Part shown: positions 37,858 through 46,016 of the stretch, piece after piece
Layout of the letters: each line of letters starts with the position of its first letter
Position numbering within the stretch: position 1 is the stretch's first letter
Source: an uncultured Selenomonas sp.
GTDB taxonomy: Bacteria; Bacillota; Negativicutes; Selenomonadales; Selenomonadaceae
Direction: 5' to 3'
Assembly: GCA_905372355.1 (NCBI GenBank)
Contig: CAJPOT010000006.1
Location: 1-64,000, forward strand
Length of the DNA: 64,000 nucleotides
The notes under the pieces: generated by a model
Told to the model about the DNA's origin: nothing
Database searches by the model: none
What the model saw: only the letters and a program-made list of their open reading frames with translations
Position numbers and translations under genes: made by a program

Positions 37858-39369
37858 TCATCTTTGAAATGCACTGCAATCAAGCGAAGCAAAGCCGTCA
37901 AGCAAGCTTCTGACCTTTTCGGCGATGATGCGAACACCGTCCTTTTTGCGGCTCTCGATGTTCAGCGGCATGTTCGGGTCGTGCAGCGACATGCGCAGGA
38001 GCGCCCAGCCGTCGGGGAATACGAGCCGCACGCCTTCGTAGGACGGTTCGGCCATCTTGATACCGTTCTCCTTGGCGCGTCGGGCGACGGATTCAAGCAC
38101 ATCTGCCGCATAACTGCGGGCATCTTCGACTCCTACGATCTTCAAGCGATATTCGCGCGCTTCCAACGGGTGCGCGAGCTTTTCAATGAGCGAGTGAAGC
38201 GTGCGCCCATCTCTCTTCGCTTTGGCCGCTGCGATGAGGAGTTTCACGGCGAGGTACGCGCCGTCGTCGAGATAGTAGTTCTCGGAAAGTGCGCCATGCC
38301 CCGAGGTCTCGATGGCAAGCGGTGATACCGTTCCTTCTTCGTTGAGGCGCATACATTCGTTGATGACGTTCTTGTAGCCGCGTTTGAAGCGATGGTGACG
38401 GAGGTGAAGCTCGTTTTCCAGAAAGTCGGTCAGTTCGTCGGAAGTGATCGAATCCGTGACGATCGTTGACTTTGGATAGTCGGGCGCTAGGATGGCCGCC
38501 ATCATGGCGATGAGCGCATTGCGGTTGATTTCCTCGCCCGTGGGCAGGACGGCGCTCATGCGGTCGACATCGGTATCAAAGATCAGGCCGAGATCAGCAT
38601 GGTTTTCGAGGACGGCTTCCTTGATGGCGGCCATCGCTTCGCGGTTCTCGGGGTTCGGGATATGGTTCGGGAACATGCCGTCCGGCTCTAAGTAGCGGCT
38701 GCCCGTAGTGTCTGCTCCCAGCGGGGCGAGCACCTTCGTGGCAAAGAAGCCGCCGCTGCCGTTGCCGGCGTCGACTGCGATGCGCATGCCGGCAAGAGGT
38801 TTCTCCTCGGGCGCGGCAGAAAGCCCCTCGCAAATCTTCTTCTGCAGATGGTTGGCATAGACGGAGATGAGGTCAAACTTCTCGGCTTCTTTTTCGTCTC
38901 CTTGAACCAGGGGATTCTTCGAGGCATAGGAAAGAACCTTCTTGATGTCACTCGCTTCGAGTCCGCCTTTCTCCGTGAAGAATTTCATGCCGTTTCGGTT
39001 GTAGGGCAGATGGCTCGCCGTGATCATGATGGAGCCGTCGGCCCTTGTCTCATCGAAGAGGATGGACATGAACATCGCGGGCGTGGAAGAAAGGCCGCAG
39101 TCGAGCGCTCGGACGCCGCGGGAAAGAAGAGCGGCGAGTATGGCACGCTTCAAGCAGGGAGCGGAAATGCGCGAGTCGTGTCCGACGGCGATCGTCATTT
39201 CCTGCGCTTTCCTGCCGATCTTCTCTTCAAGGAAATCTACGAAGCCGTTCGCGATGCGGCCTGCGGCCTCTTCCGTCAGATTGACGGGCTCGTCGGCGAC
39301 GCCGGATACGGCAACGCCGCGCACGTCGCTGCCGTTCTGCAATTTCATCCATTGTTTTTCCGCAATCAT
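37858..39369 (-). CDS. Phosphohexomutase (phosphomannomutase/phosphoglucomutase family)
   Basis: An alpha-D-phosphohexomutase interconverting hexose 1- and 6-phosphates for surface sugar synthesis. The 503-residue protein has the catalytic phosphoserine loop ITASHLPYNRNG (about residues 101-112), the Mg-binding loop DTDVDRM, the sugar loop ETSGHGA and a C-terminal phosphate-binding SLHDPNMP...ES region. Serine in TASH rather than TASHNP is a family variant. The ATG at 39369 follows GGGGGATT. Next upstream is a sugar-phosphate isomerase-like gene, consistent with LPS or heptose precursor work. Exact substrate is not determinable. Confidence 0.87.
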   Translation of the reverse strand: MIAEKQWMKLQNGSDVRGVAVSGVADEPVNLTEEAAGRIANGFVDFLEEKIGRKAQEMTIAVGHDSRISAPCLKRAILAALLSRGVRALDCGLSSTPAMFMSILFDETRADGSIMITASHLPYNRNGMKFFTEKGGLEASDIKKVLSYASKNPLVQGDEKEAEKFDLISVYANHLQKKICEGLSAAPEEKPLAGMRIAVDAGNGSGGFFATKVLAPLGADTTGSRYLEPDGMFPNHIPNPENREAMAAIKEAVLENHADLGLIFDTDVDRMSAVLPTGEEINRNALIAMMAAILAPDYPKSTIVTDSITSDELTDFLENELHLRHHRFKRGYKNVINECMRLNEEGTVSPLAIETSGHGALSENYYLDDGAYLAVKLLIAAAKAKRDGRTLHSLIEKLAHPLEAREYRLKIVGVEDARSYAADVLESVARRAKENGIKMAEPSYEGVRLVFPDGWALLRMSLHDPNMPLNIESRKKDGVRIIAEKVRSLLDGFASLDCSAFQR

Positions 39370-39450
39370 GGCAATCCCCCCATGGTGCATTCCATTTTCT
39401 TCAGGGTATATTATACCATATTTTTGGAATAATTTGCGTTTTTTATTCTG

Positions 39451-40110
39451 TCATTTATCATTCGTACCAAAAAATTCTTCTTCGGCCGCTATGCAAAGAG
39501 CATGATAAATCGGCAGATGAAGTTCCTGTATGCGGTATGTTTCCTTGTCGGGAACGGCGAGGAGAATGTCGGTCAGAGCGCGCAGCTTGCCGCCGCCCAT
39601 GCCCGTCAGAGAGATGACGGAGATGCCGAAAGCGCGTGCGACCTGCGCGGCATAGAGAACATTCTGCGAATTGCCTGACGTGCTGATGGCGAGAAGGACG
39701 TCGCCTTTCCTGCCAAGACCGAATACCTGCTGGGCGAAGACGAGGTCGGGCGCCTGGTCGTTGGCAAACGCCGTACCGAGGGCAATTTGGTTGACGAGGG
39801 AAAGAGCGGGCAGGGCTTCCTGCAGGTTCTCGATGAGGTACGCTGCATCTTCGGGGCAGGCGTCCATGAGCTTCTGCCTCTTGTCCTCGCCTAAGCGGCG
39901 CGGCAGAAGGAAGCCCTTCATCAGCTCTCCCGTGATGTGCTCGGCGTCGGCTGCGCTGCCGCCGTTGCCGCAGATGAGCAGTTTGCCGCCTTTTCTGTAG
40001 CAGTTGACAATCGTTTCGACAGCGGCTTTCAGCGGTTCTTCCATGGGAGCGAGCACAGGATAGCGCTCAATCAGATGGTCGATCGTGGCGAGTGTCGTTT
40101 CTTTGGCCAT
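39451..40110 (-). CDS. SIS-domain sugar isomerase, GmhA-like
   Basis: A 219-residue SIS-domain protein resembling phosphoheptose isomerase GmhA (sedoheptulose 7-phosphate to heptose 7-phosphate, for LPS core). The phosphate-binding motifs are LICGNGGSAADAEHITGEL (about residues 44-62) and AISTSGNSQNVLYA. Some residues differ from E. coli GmhA (for example DACPEDAAYLIEN in the middle), so another SIS activity such as DiaA-like DnaA binding cannot be excluded. It lies upstream of a phosphohexomutase on the same strand. Confidence 0.82.
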   Translation of the reverse strand: MAKETTLATIDHLIERYPVLAPMEEPLKAAVETIVNCYRKGGKLLICGNGGSAADAEHITGELMKGFLLPRRLGEDKRQKLMDACPEDAAYLIENLQEALPALSLVNQIALGTAFANDQAPDLVFAQQVFGLGRKGDVLLAISTSGNSQNVLYAAQVARAFGISVISLTGMGGGKLRALTDILLAVPDKETYRIQELHLPIYHALCIAAEEEFFGTNDK

Positions 40111-40125
40111 GTTTAGACCCCTTCT

Positions 40126-40449
40126 CTATGCGTTTTTCTTCTTGTGGAAATGCTTCCAGCCGATTCGTGCAAGGAAAACGACGGCGACGAGCAGGGCGAT
40201 TCTCCAAGCGGCCTTGAAAATATTGTCGCTCACGCTTTCTGTCGCGTCTGCCGCCTTGTCCTCACTGTCGTCTCGTGCCGCCTCCTGATAGCGCTTCGTC
40301 GGCGTAGGGCAAGACGCTGCGTGTGCGACGGAGACCGTGGAAATACATGCTGTGTTTGCGCCCGCAACAAAGATAGGAGCCATGCCGCCGGCAAAAGCTC
40401 CCATCATGAGTGCAGCAATGATTTTTTTTCGGGAAGGAATAAAATTCAT
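40126..40449 (-). CDS. Small membrane/exported protein of unknown function
   Basis: The 107-residue protein has an N-terminal signal-like segment (about residues 10-45, ending VAHAA), a short polar stretch (TPTKRYQEAARDDSEDKAADATESVSDN) and a C-terminal membrane helix (about 82-97, AWRIALLVAVVFLARIG) followed by HFHKKKNA. It may be exported with the C-terminus anchored in the membrane. I do not recognise a family. The ATG at 40449 is chosen for the signal peptide; upstream in-frame sequence is antisense-like and lacks a site. Confidence 0.65.
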   Translation of the reverse strand: MNFIPSRKKIIAALMMGAFAGGMAPIFVAGANTACISTVSVAHAASCPTPTKRYQEAARDDSEDKAADATESVSDNIFKAAWRIALLVAVVFLARIGWKHFHKKKNA

Positions 40450-40540
40450 GATTCTCTCTTCTTTTCTAGAGGAGCGCTGAAATATCAATGCGCATCCCTT
40501 GCATAAGCAAAAACCGCAAAAGACAGACTTCAAGAGAGCC

Positions 40541-40699
40541 TCAAGGCTTGAATTTTTCCTGGTCGAGCACCTTTTGCAGGGTACGAACCAGAAAAAGATG
40601 CGTCTCATAGTCGAGATCGTTCGCATCATAGAGCATGCGCTTCTTGAGGGCGTCGATCTGCTTTTGCAGTTTTTGCCGCGTCTCATCCGTCAGACTCAT
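40541..40699 (-). CDS. Small protein, 52 residues
   Basis: A short gene starting MSLTDETRQKLQKQIDALKK and ending LDQEKFKP. It is predicted helical with a coiled-coil-like N-terminal half. Its ATG overlaps the stop of the upstream small gene as ATGA, so translation is probably coupled. No family recognised. Confidence 0.6.
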   Translation of the reverse strand: MSLTDETRQKLQKQIDALKKRMLYDANDLDYETHLFLVRTLQKVLDQEKFKP

Positions 40700-40845
40700 G
40701 CGTTGTGTCCGTTTTCTTCCAACATCATCTGTTGTTGGGCACGACTATCCCAGCCCTCTTCCTGCAGCTTTTCGGGCGCAGGGGAGAGCCTGTCGAGGAT
40801 TTCCTGAGTCTCCGGATCCATCTCATCAAAATCCGCTTTATTCAT
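40696..40845 (-). CDS. Small acidic protein, 49 residues
   Basis: It starts MNKADFDEMDPETQEILDRL and ends LEENGHNA. It is strongly acidic. The stop TGA overlaps the ATG of the next small gene by four bases. The pair forms a tiny operon upstream of the exported protein gene. Function unknown; a toxin-antitoxin or regulatory pair is only a guess. Confidence 0.6.
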   Translation of the reverse strand: MNKADFDEMDPETQEILDRLSPAPEKLQEEGWDSRAQQQMMLEENGHNA

Positions 40846-40873
40846 TTTGACCAGCCACCTTTATACTTCATAT

Positions 40874-40935
40874 TCTACTCGTGAAACCCCAAGAGGTCAA
40901 GCCCAAAGGGCACAGGCTGATTGGCTAGGTTTTTG
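40874..40935 (-). repeat. REP-like dispersed repeat, copy E
   Basis: Read on the minus strand: AGCC-AATCAGCCTGTGCCC, then TTTGGGCTTGACCTCTTGGGG, close to copies B-D. It also includes the GGCTAGG(T/C)TT(T/C)TGTAA tail seen near 10120, 10290 and 62310. Confidence 0.8.
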
Positions 40936-40962
40936 TAAGGACGCAGGTACAATCGGATATGA

Positions 40963-41124
40963 AGGAAGCGCTGATAAAATGAGGTCGCCCAGATTTGCAC
41001 AGATGCGCTGTATCTATCGAGGAGACAAACCGCAGGCGTAGCGGTGCTACGTCGAGGATTTGTCGACGACGAGAGGACAGCGCAGATGTGTGAAGATGGG
41101 CGGCTGAATTTATCAGTGATTCCT
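40963..41124. mobile_element. MITE-like element, about 162 bp
   Basis: Imperfect terminal inverted repeats of about 48 bases (40963-41011 and 41077-41124, both starting AGGAA(G/T)C(G/A)CTGATAAA from outside) surround a 65-base centre. The centre is itself partly palindromic around TAGCGGTGCTA and rich in TCGACG. There is no coding capacity. The outer motif GGAAGCGCTGA also occurs in the 81-bp direct repeats near 61.2 and 62.4 kb. Confidence 0.6.
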
Positions 41125-41133
41125 GAACAGCGG

Positions 41134-41163
41134 TTGACGGCTTCTGCCTGTCTATGCTACAAT
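41134..41163 (+). promoter_or_regulatory. Promoter of the SRP RNA gene
   Basis: TTGACG (41134-41139) and TACAAT (41158-41163) with 18-base spacing; the -10 is preceded by TGC. Confidence 0.75.
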
Positions 41164-41169
41164 CAAAGA

Positions 41170-41397
41170 ACGCAATGGGCGTTTTCTATGCTGCTCTTTT
41201 GAGAAGCCTTTTCCAGTTCGGAGCGCGGCGCCTTGGTCTTGCGCAATGGAGTCTCGTGAACCCCGTCAGGTCCGGAAGGAAGCAGCGGTAAGCGAACCGC
41301 TTCATGTGCCGCGAGGGCGCCTGGGAGTCGCGCCCCGAAGTGGAAAAGGAGTATTTGCTGCTGTGCGGAGTTTCGGCTTGGTGCGGCAGCTTTTTTC
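41170..41397 (+). ncRNA. ffs: Signal recognition particle RNA
   Basis: The universally conserved SRP core GTCAGGTCCGGAAGGAAGCAGC lies at 41266-41287. Flanking arms pair as in the long central helix, for example CTTTTCCAGTTCGG (about 41209) with CCGAAGTGGAAAAG (about 41335). The core makes the Ffh-binding domain VIII. Ends are estimated from the promoter and a T run after GCAGC near 41397. The size suggests more than the minimal 4.5S form, perhaps with an Alu-like part; the ends are approximate. Location just before dnaX is common. Confidence 0.88.
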
Positions 41398-41441
41398 TAT
41401 GGATTCGTTTGCAGTTTTCTATGCGTTCAAGGAGGGAAGAT

Positions 41442-43436
41442 ATGGCGTACATCGCGCTCTACCGCCAATGGCGGCCGGGGAGCTTCAAGGATCTCGTGGG
41501 GCAGACGATCGTATCGAGGACGCTTTCCCATGCGATTTCCTCAGGACGCATCGCTCATGCCTATCTCTTTTCCGGCCCGCGCGGCACGGGCAAGACGAGC
41601 ACGGCGAAGATCCTCGCGAAGTCGCTGAATTGTGAGAAGGGGCCGACGCCCGAGCCTTGCGGCGTCTGCAAAAATTGCACGAAGATCGCGGACGGCACGG
41701 CGCTCGACGTCTTTGAGATCGACGCGGCGTCAAACCGCGGCATCGACGAGATGCGGGACTTGCGCGAGAAGGTGAAATTCACGCCCGCCGAAGGGCGCTA
41801 CAAGGTCTACATCATCGACGAAGTGCACATGTTGACGACGGAGGCATTCAATGCGCTTTTGAAGACGCTCGAAGAGCCGCCGGCACATGTCGTCTTCATC
41901 CTCGCGACGACAGAGCCGCACAAGGTGCCGGCAACGATCCAGTCGCGCTGCCAGCGCTTCGACTTTCGGCGCATTACGGTCGAGGAGATCGAAGCGAGGC
42001 TCGCCTATGTGGCGCAGGAGATGAAGATCCCGTGCGAGAAGGAAGCGCTTCGCCTCATCGCGCGGCAGGCGGACGGCGGCATGAGGGATGCGCTGTCGCT
42101 GCTTGACCAGTGCGCGAGCCTGGACGGCGATACATTGACGGCGGCATGCGTCGAGGAGAACCTCGGCCTCATCGGGCATGAGCCGATCTATCGCCTGACG
42201 AAGGCGATCGGCGAGCGCGCGAAGGGCGAGGTCTTGGAAACGATCGCAGAGCTTCTCGCGCTCGGCAAAGATCCGATGCAGCTCTTGGCGGAATTGACGC
42301 TTCATCTGCGCAGTCTCATGATCTACGAGGCGGCGGGCGCTCTTGCAGCGCTCAATCTCGCGGATGACACCGGAGCTGCGCTCGAAGAGCAGAAGGCGCT
42401 TTTCACGCAGGCGCAGATCATGGCGATGATCGCGCGTCTGCACGAGGCGATGGCGGAGCTTCGCTGGACGCCGCAGCCGCGCATCACGCTTGAGGTCGCG
42501 CTGCTTTCGCTCTGCCGTGAGAATGTGGAAGATAGTGCAGAAGGTGCACCAGTGCCAACCCCCGCCGCAGCGTCCTCCCCCGCCGAAGCGGCGCGCATCG
42601 CCCGCCTTGAGGCGGAGCTTGCCGCCCTCAAGGCGCAGCTTTCGGCGCAGCCTGCGAGAGCAGCCGCGCCTGCAGCATCTCCTCTTCCAACCGCGAGAAG
42701 ACGGGCGGCAAGTCGCACGAACGAAGCGGCTTCTTCCGGCACGCCGGCACGCAATAGCGCACCGCTTGCCTCTTCCGCTCCTGCCGCACAGGCCACGCCG
42801 AATCCCGAGGGAGAGAAGATCTACGCCGAACTTCTCTCCCGCCTGCAGGAGAAGCAGCGCATCTCCGTGCTCGCGTGCCTCAAGGGCGCCTCTTTCGCCG
42901 GAAACGGCGCGGGCACGTTTCGCCTGCATTTTTCAAGTCCTTTGCTCGCGCGGCGCACAATGCGCGACGACTACCGAAAGATCATCGAAGAATTGCTCGC
43001 CGAGATCTCAGGCACACCGCTTGCAATCTCGTGCGAAGCGCAAGCTGTGCCGCCTGCCGCGCCGCCTCCTGCGCCGAAGAAAAAGCCGCCGTTGGCGGCG
43101 CTCGACGAGATCGAGCCGCGAGGGCTTTCACCGAAGCCGCTGGAGATCGACGAGAACGAGCTTTCGCCCGAAGAGCGAAGTCGTCTGCAAAATGCCGTTT
43201 CGCTCCTCGGCGGACATCTCGTCGACCTGCCCGAAGAGCAGCGCATCGCGGCCCTCGCCGCGAGCGGCAAGGCAGTCGCCAAGTCCGTGGCCGAGACGGC
43301 AGAAGGCAAGGACGCGCCGCCGCTCGATGACGCGCCGGTGTTTGATGACATTTCGCTGCCCGATGATGCGCCGGTGCCTGATGACGTGCCGCCGCCGGAT
43401 GATGGCGATGCGCCGCCATCTGAGGAAAACAGTTGA
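41442..43436 (+). CDS. dnaX: DNA polymerase III gamma/tau subunit
   Basis: The clamp-loader ATPase. The 664-residue protein has Walker A GPRGTGKTSTAK (about residues 45-56), a four-cysteine zinc module CEKGPTPEPCGVCKNC, Walker B IIDEVHML and the sensor LATTEPHKVPATIQSRCQRF. After about residue 370 there is an Ala/Pro-rich linker, a domain V-like region, and a C-terminal tail of DDAP-type acidic repeats. The ATG at 41442 follows GGAGGG. I see no obvious programmed-frameshift slippery run. It is followed by ebfC and recR. Confidence 0.95.
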   Translation: MAYIALYRQWRPGSFKDLVGQTIVSRTLSHAISSGRIAHAYLFSGPRGTGKTSTAKILAKSLNCEKGPTPEPCGVCKNCTKIADGTALDVFEIDAASNRGIDEMRDLREKVKFTPAEGRYKVYIIDEVHMLTTEAFNALLKTLEEPPAHVVFILATTEPHKVPATIQSRCQRFDFRRITVEEIEARLAYVAQEMKIPCEKEALRLIARQADGGMRDALSLLDQCASLDGDTLTAACVEENLGLIGHEPIYRLTKAIGERAKGEVLETIAELLALGKDPMQLLAELTLHLRSLMIYEAAGALAALNLADDTGAALEEQKALFTQAQIMAMIARLHEAMAELRWTPQPRITLEVALLSLCRENVEDSAEGAPVPTPAAASSPAEAARIARLEAELAALKAQLSAQPARAAAPAASPLPTARRRAASRTNEAASSGTPARNSAPLASSAPAAQATPNPEGEKIYAELLSRLQEKQRISVLACLKGASFAGNGAGTFRLHFSSPLLARRTMRDDYRKIIEELLAEISGTPLAISCEAQAVPPAAPPPAPKKKPPLAALDEIEPRGLSPKPLEIDENELSPEERSRLQNAVSLLGGHLVDLPEEQRIAALAASGKAVAKSVAETAEGKDAPPLDDAPVFDDISLPDDAPVPDDVPPPDDGDAPPSEENS

Positions 43437-43510
43437 CCTAAGAGCCGCTTTGCGGCTATAATCGAAGGAAAAGCGCAGGCGAAGCGCCTGCTTTTGAAAG
43501 GAGAAACGCA

Positions 43511-43846
43511 ATGTTTGGTGGAATGGGAAACATGGGTAATATGCAGGGTATGATGAAGAAGGTGCAGAAGCTTCAAAATGACATGAAGAAGATGCAGGAG
43601 GAGCTGAAGAAGAAGACCGTCGAGGTGTCGGCGGGCGGCGGCGCCGTCAAGATCGTCATGAATGGCGAGAAGGAAGTGCAGTCGCTTCATATCGATCCCG
43701 CCGCCGTCGATCCCGAGGATGTCGAGATGCTGCAGGATCTCCTCTCGGCCGCCTTCAACGAGTCGGTCAAGAAGGTCGACGACATGATGGCGGGCGAGAT
43801 GGGCAAGCTCACGGGCGGCCTCGGTCTTCCTCCGGGCATGTTCTGA
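43511..43846 (+). CDS. ebfC: Nucleoid-associated protein YbaB/EbfC
   Basis: A 111-residue DNA-binding protein that forms tweezers-like dimers. Met/Gly-rich N-terminus (MFGGMGNMGNMQGMMKK), a coiled coil, then VSAGGGAVKIVMNGEKEV typical of the family. AAAGGAG precedes the ATG. It lies between dnaX and recR, the usual order. Confidence 0.95.
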   Translation: MFGGMGNMGNMQGMMKKVQKLQNDMKKMQEELKKKTVEVSAGGGAVKIVMNGEKEVQSLHIDPAAVDPEDVEMLQDLLSAAFNESVKKVDDMMAGEMGKLTGGLGLPPGMF

Positions 43847-43847
43847 G

Positions 43848-44453
43848 ATGCAGTACATCGCACCGCTGGCAAAACTCATTGAACACTTTCGCGCACTGCC
43901 GGGCATTGGCTCCAAGACGGCAGTGCGTCTTGCTTATCATGTCCTCGACATGGATGCAGCGAAGGCGCGGGCGCTCGCTGAGGCGATCGTCGAAGCGCGG
44001 GAGAAGATCGGCTTTTGCAGCGTCTGCTGCAACCTCTCAGACCAGGATCCTTGTGCGATCTGCGCATCGGAAAAGCGCGACCGCTCGAAGATCTGCGTCG
44101 TCGAGCAGCCGCAGGATGTCGCCGCCGTCGAGCGCATGAAGGACTACAAGGGTCTTTACCATGTGCTGCACGGCTCGCTTTCGCCGCTCTCGGGCGTAGG
44201 CCCTGAGAACCTTCGCGTGAAGGAGCTTCTGCATCGGCTGGAAGGAGAGGCGGGCGCTGAGGTGCAGGAGATCATCATGGCGACGAATCCCACGGTCGAG
44301 GGCGAGGCCACGGCGATGTACCTCGCGCGGCTTTTGAAGCCCGCAGGACTCAAGGTCACGCGCATCGCGCACGGCCTGCCCATCGGCGGCGATCTCGAAT
44401 ACGCTGACGAAGTCACGCTCGCCAAGGCGCTCGAAAACAGAAAGGAAATCTAA
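43848..44453 (+). CDS. recR: Recombination mediator RecR
   Basis: Works with RecF/RecO to load RecA. The 201-residue protein has an HhH segment (ALPGIGSKTAVRLAYHVL), the four-cysteine zinc finger CSVCCNLSDQDPCAIC and a TOPRIM domain beginning ICVVEQPQDV. It begins one base after ebfC ends. Confidence 0.96.
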   Translation: MQYIAPLAKLIEHFRALPGIGSKTAVRLAYHVLDMDAAKARALAEAIVEAREKIGFCSVCCNLSDQDPCAICASEKRDRSKICVVEQPQDVAAVERMKDYKGLYHVLHGSLSPLSGVGPENLRVKELLHRLEGEAGAEVQEIIMATNPTVEGEATAMYLARLLKPAGLKVTRIAHGLPIGGDLEYADEVTLAKALENRKEI

Positions 44454-44454
44454 T

Positions 44455-44697
44455 ATGCTCGAAATCATCGCGTCGCTCGCCGTCGGCATTCTGCTTCTTT
44501 CTATTGCGGCGAAGCTCCTAGACTTGCCCTTGCGCCTTTTGAAGAAATTCATCGTCAACAGCGTTGTCGGCGCGGTGCTGCTCTCCATCGTCAAACTTCT
44601 GGGCTTTCATGTGACGATCAACATCTTCACGTCGCTCGCTGCAGGAATCTTCGGCGTCCCCGGCGTGCTCATGGTGCTCGCGTGGAGCTATTTGTAA
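44455..44697 (+). CDS. BofA-family membrane protein
   Basis: The 80-residue protein has two or three hydrophobic segments and the BofA-like end FGVPGVLMVLAW. BofA in spore formers inhibits pro-sigma-K processing. In non-sporulating relatives the gene persists after recR with unknown role. It starts one base after recR. Confidence 0.85.
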   Translation: MLEIIASLAVGILLLSIAAKLLDLPLRLLKKFIVNSVVGAVLLSIVKLLGFHVTINIFTSLAAGIFGVPGVLMVLAWSYL

Positions 44698-44778
44698 GAA
44701 AAAGTACATTGGGCAGACGGCACTTCTGGGTGTATTCGTGTTTTCTAAACATCTTGAAACAATAAAGAAGGCAAGATA

Positions 44779-45951
44779 TTGAACGAAGAAAAAGCAAGGA
44801 ATGTGGAAACGCTCTGGACGGCGGAATTCATCGGCATGAGCGCCACGAACTTTTTTCACCTCATGGCGCAGTACATCCTCATCGTCGGACTGCCCATCTA
44901 CATCATGAACGAGATGAAGGGAGGCGAGCTGGAAGCGGGGCTTGCCATGACCTTCTTCCAGATCGGCGCCGTCTCCTCACGCCCGTTTGCCGGCCGGCTC
45001 ATCGACAGCCTGCACAAGGGCAGACTGCTCCTTGGCGCGACGCTCGCCTTCTTCGCCATCATGCTCGCCTTCTGCTTCGCGCATACGGAAGAAGCGATCT
45101 ACACGCTGCGGCTTCTGCAGGGCATCGAATTTGCGCTCGGCACGACGGCGGCGGCCACCTTGGCGGCGCTCGTCCTTCCCGCGGCGAAGAAGGGAACGGG
45201 CATCGGCTACTTCGCGCTCTCGACGAATCTCGCGATGGTCGTCGGGCCTCTTACAGGCCTCCTCATCATACGCTCCTTCGGCATGATGGCACTCTTCGTC
45301 TTCCTTGCGGCGAGCGCCCTTTTCACGCTCTGGCTCGCAAACCGCAGGAAGCTTCCCGATGAGATCGTTGTGCCAAAAGAGAAAAAAGGCCGGGGATTCT
45401 CCCTCGTCGAGCGGCAGGCGCTTCCTGCGGCTCTCATTGGCGGACTCATGTTCTTCGCTTACGGCGGCGTCCTGACCTTCATCCCGCTCTATGCGCGCAC
45501 GCTCGGCATGGAAGAGGACGTCAGCGCCTTCTTTGCCATATTCGCGCTCATCATCGTCGTGACGCGCCCCTTCATCGGCCGCATCTTCGATCAGCGCGGT
45601 GCCGACTATACGGTTTATCCGGGACTTCTCCTCTTCTTCCTCGGTTTCCTGTGCTTTGCCGCAGCCGAGTCGTCTGCGGCCTTTCTTGCTTCCGCCGCGA
45701 TTCTAGGCGCGGGCTTCGGCGCTGCAAGCCCCGCCTTGCAGACGCTCGCCGTCGCGAGCGTCGCGCCTGAGCGCGCGGGACTTGCGACGGCGACCTACTT
45801 CTGGGCGCTCGACATCAGCGTCGGCCTTTCTGCCGCGACCTTGGGACTCGTCGCCGCCCGCTTCGGCTATGCGGCGCTCTACGGCCTCCTCTGCCCTGCC
45901 GTCCTCGTCCTCGCCGTCCTCTTCTATACGATTTGGCGCAGGAGACGATAG
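44779..45951 (+). CDS. Major facilitator superfamily transporter
   Basis: A 390-residue, 12-segment membrane protein. It shows the MFS features FAGRLIDSLHKGRLL in the first inter-segment loop and FIGRIFDQRGADY in the second half. The relaxed sequence and short loops resemble drug/sugar efflux MFS members, but the substrate is not readable. The start is TTG at 44779 preceded by AAGAAGG. It stands alone between the recR operon and a lipoprotein gene. Confidence 0.85.
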   Translation: MNEEKARNVETLWTAEFIGMSATNFFHLMAQYILIVGLPIYIMNEMKGGELEAGLAMTFFQIGAVSSRPFAGRLIDSLHKGRLLLGATLAFFAIMLAFCFAHTEEAIYTLRLLQGIEFALGTTAAATLAALVLPAAKKGTGIGYFALSTNLAMVVGPLTGLLIIRSFGMMALFVFLAASALFTLWLANRRKLPDEIVVPKEKKGRGFSLVERQALPAALIGGLMFFAYGGVLTFIPLYARTLGMEEDVSAFFAIFALIIVVTRPFIGRIFDQRGADYTVYPGLLLFFLGFLCFAAAESSAAFLASAAILGAGFGAASPALQTLAVASVAPERAGLATATYFWALDISVGLSAATLGLVAARFGYAALYGLLCPAVLVLAVLFYTIWRRRR

Positions 45952-46016
45952 GATTTTTTCCTTTTGCGACGAATACAAAGATTTAGGATATTTCGTCAAT
46001 ATAAAGGAGGCGCGTC

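Noticed and set aside
41730..42929. Open frame of 399 codons antisense to dnaX
   Set aside because: Mirror frame of dnaX with Arg/Cys-rich nonsense composition.
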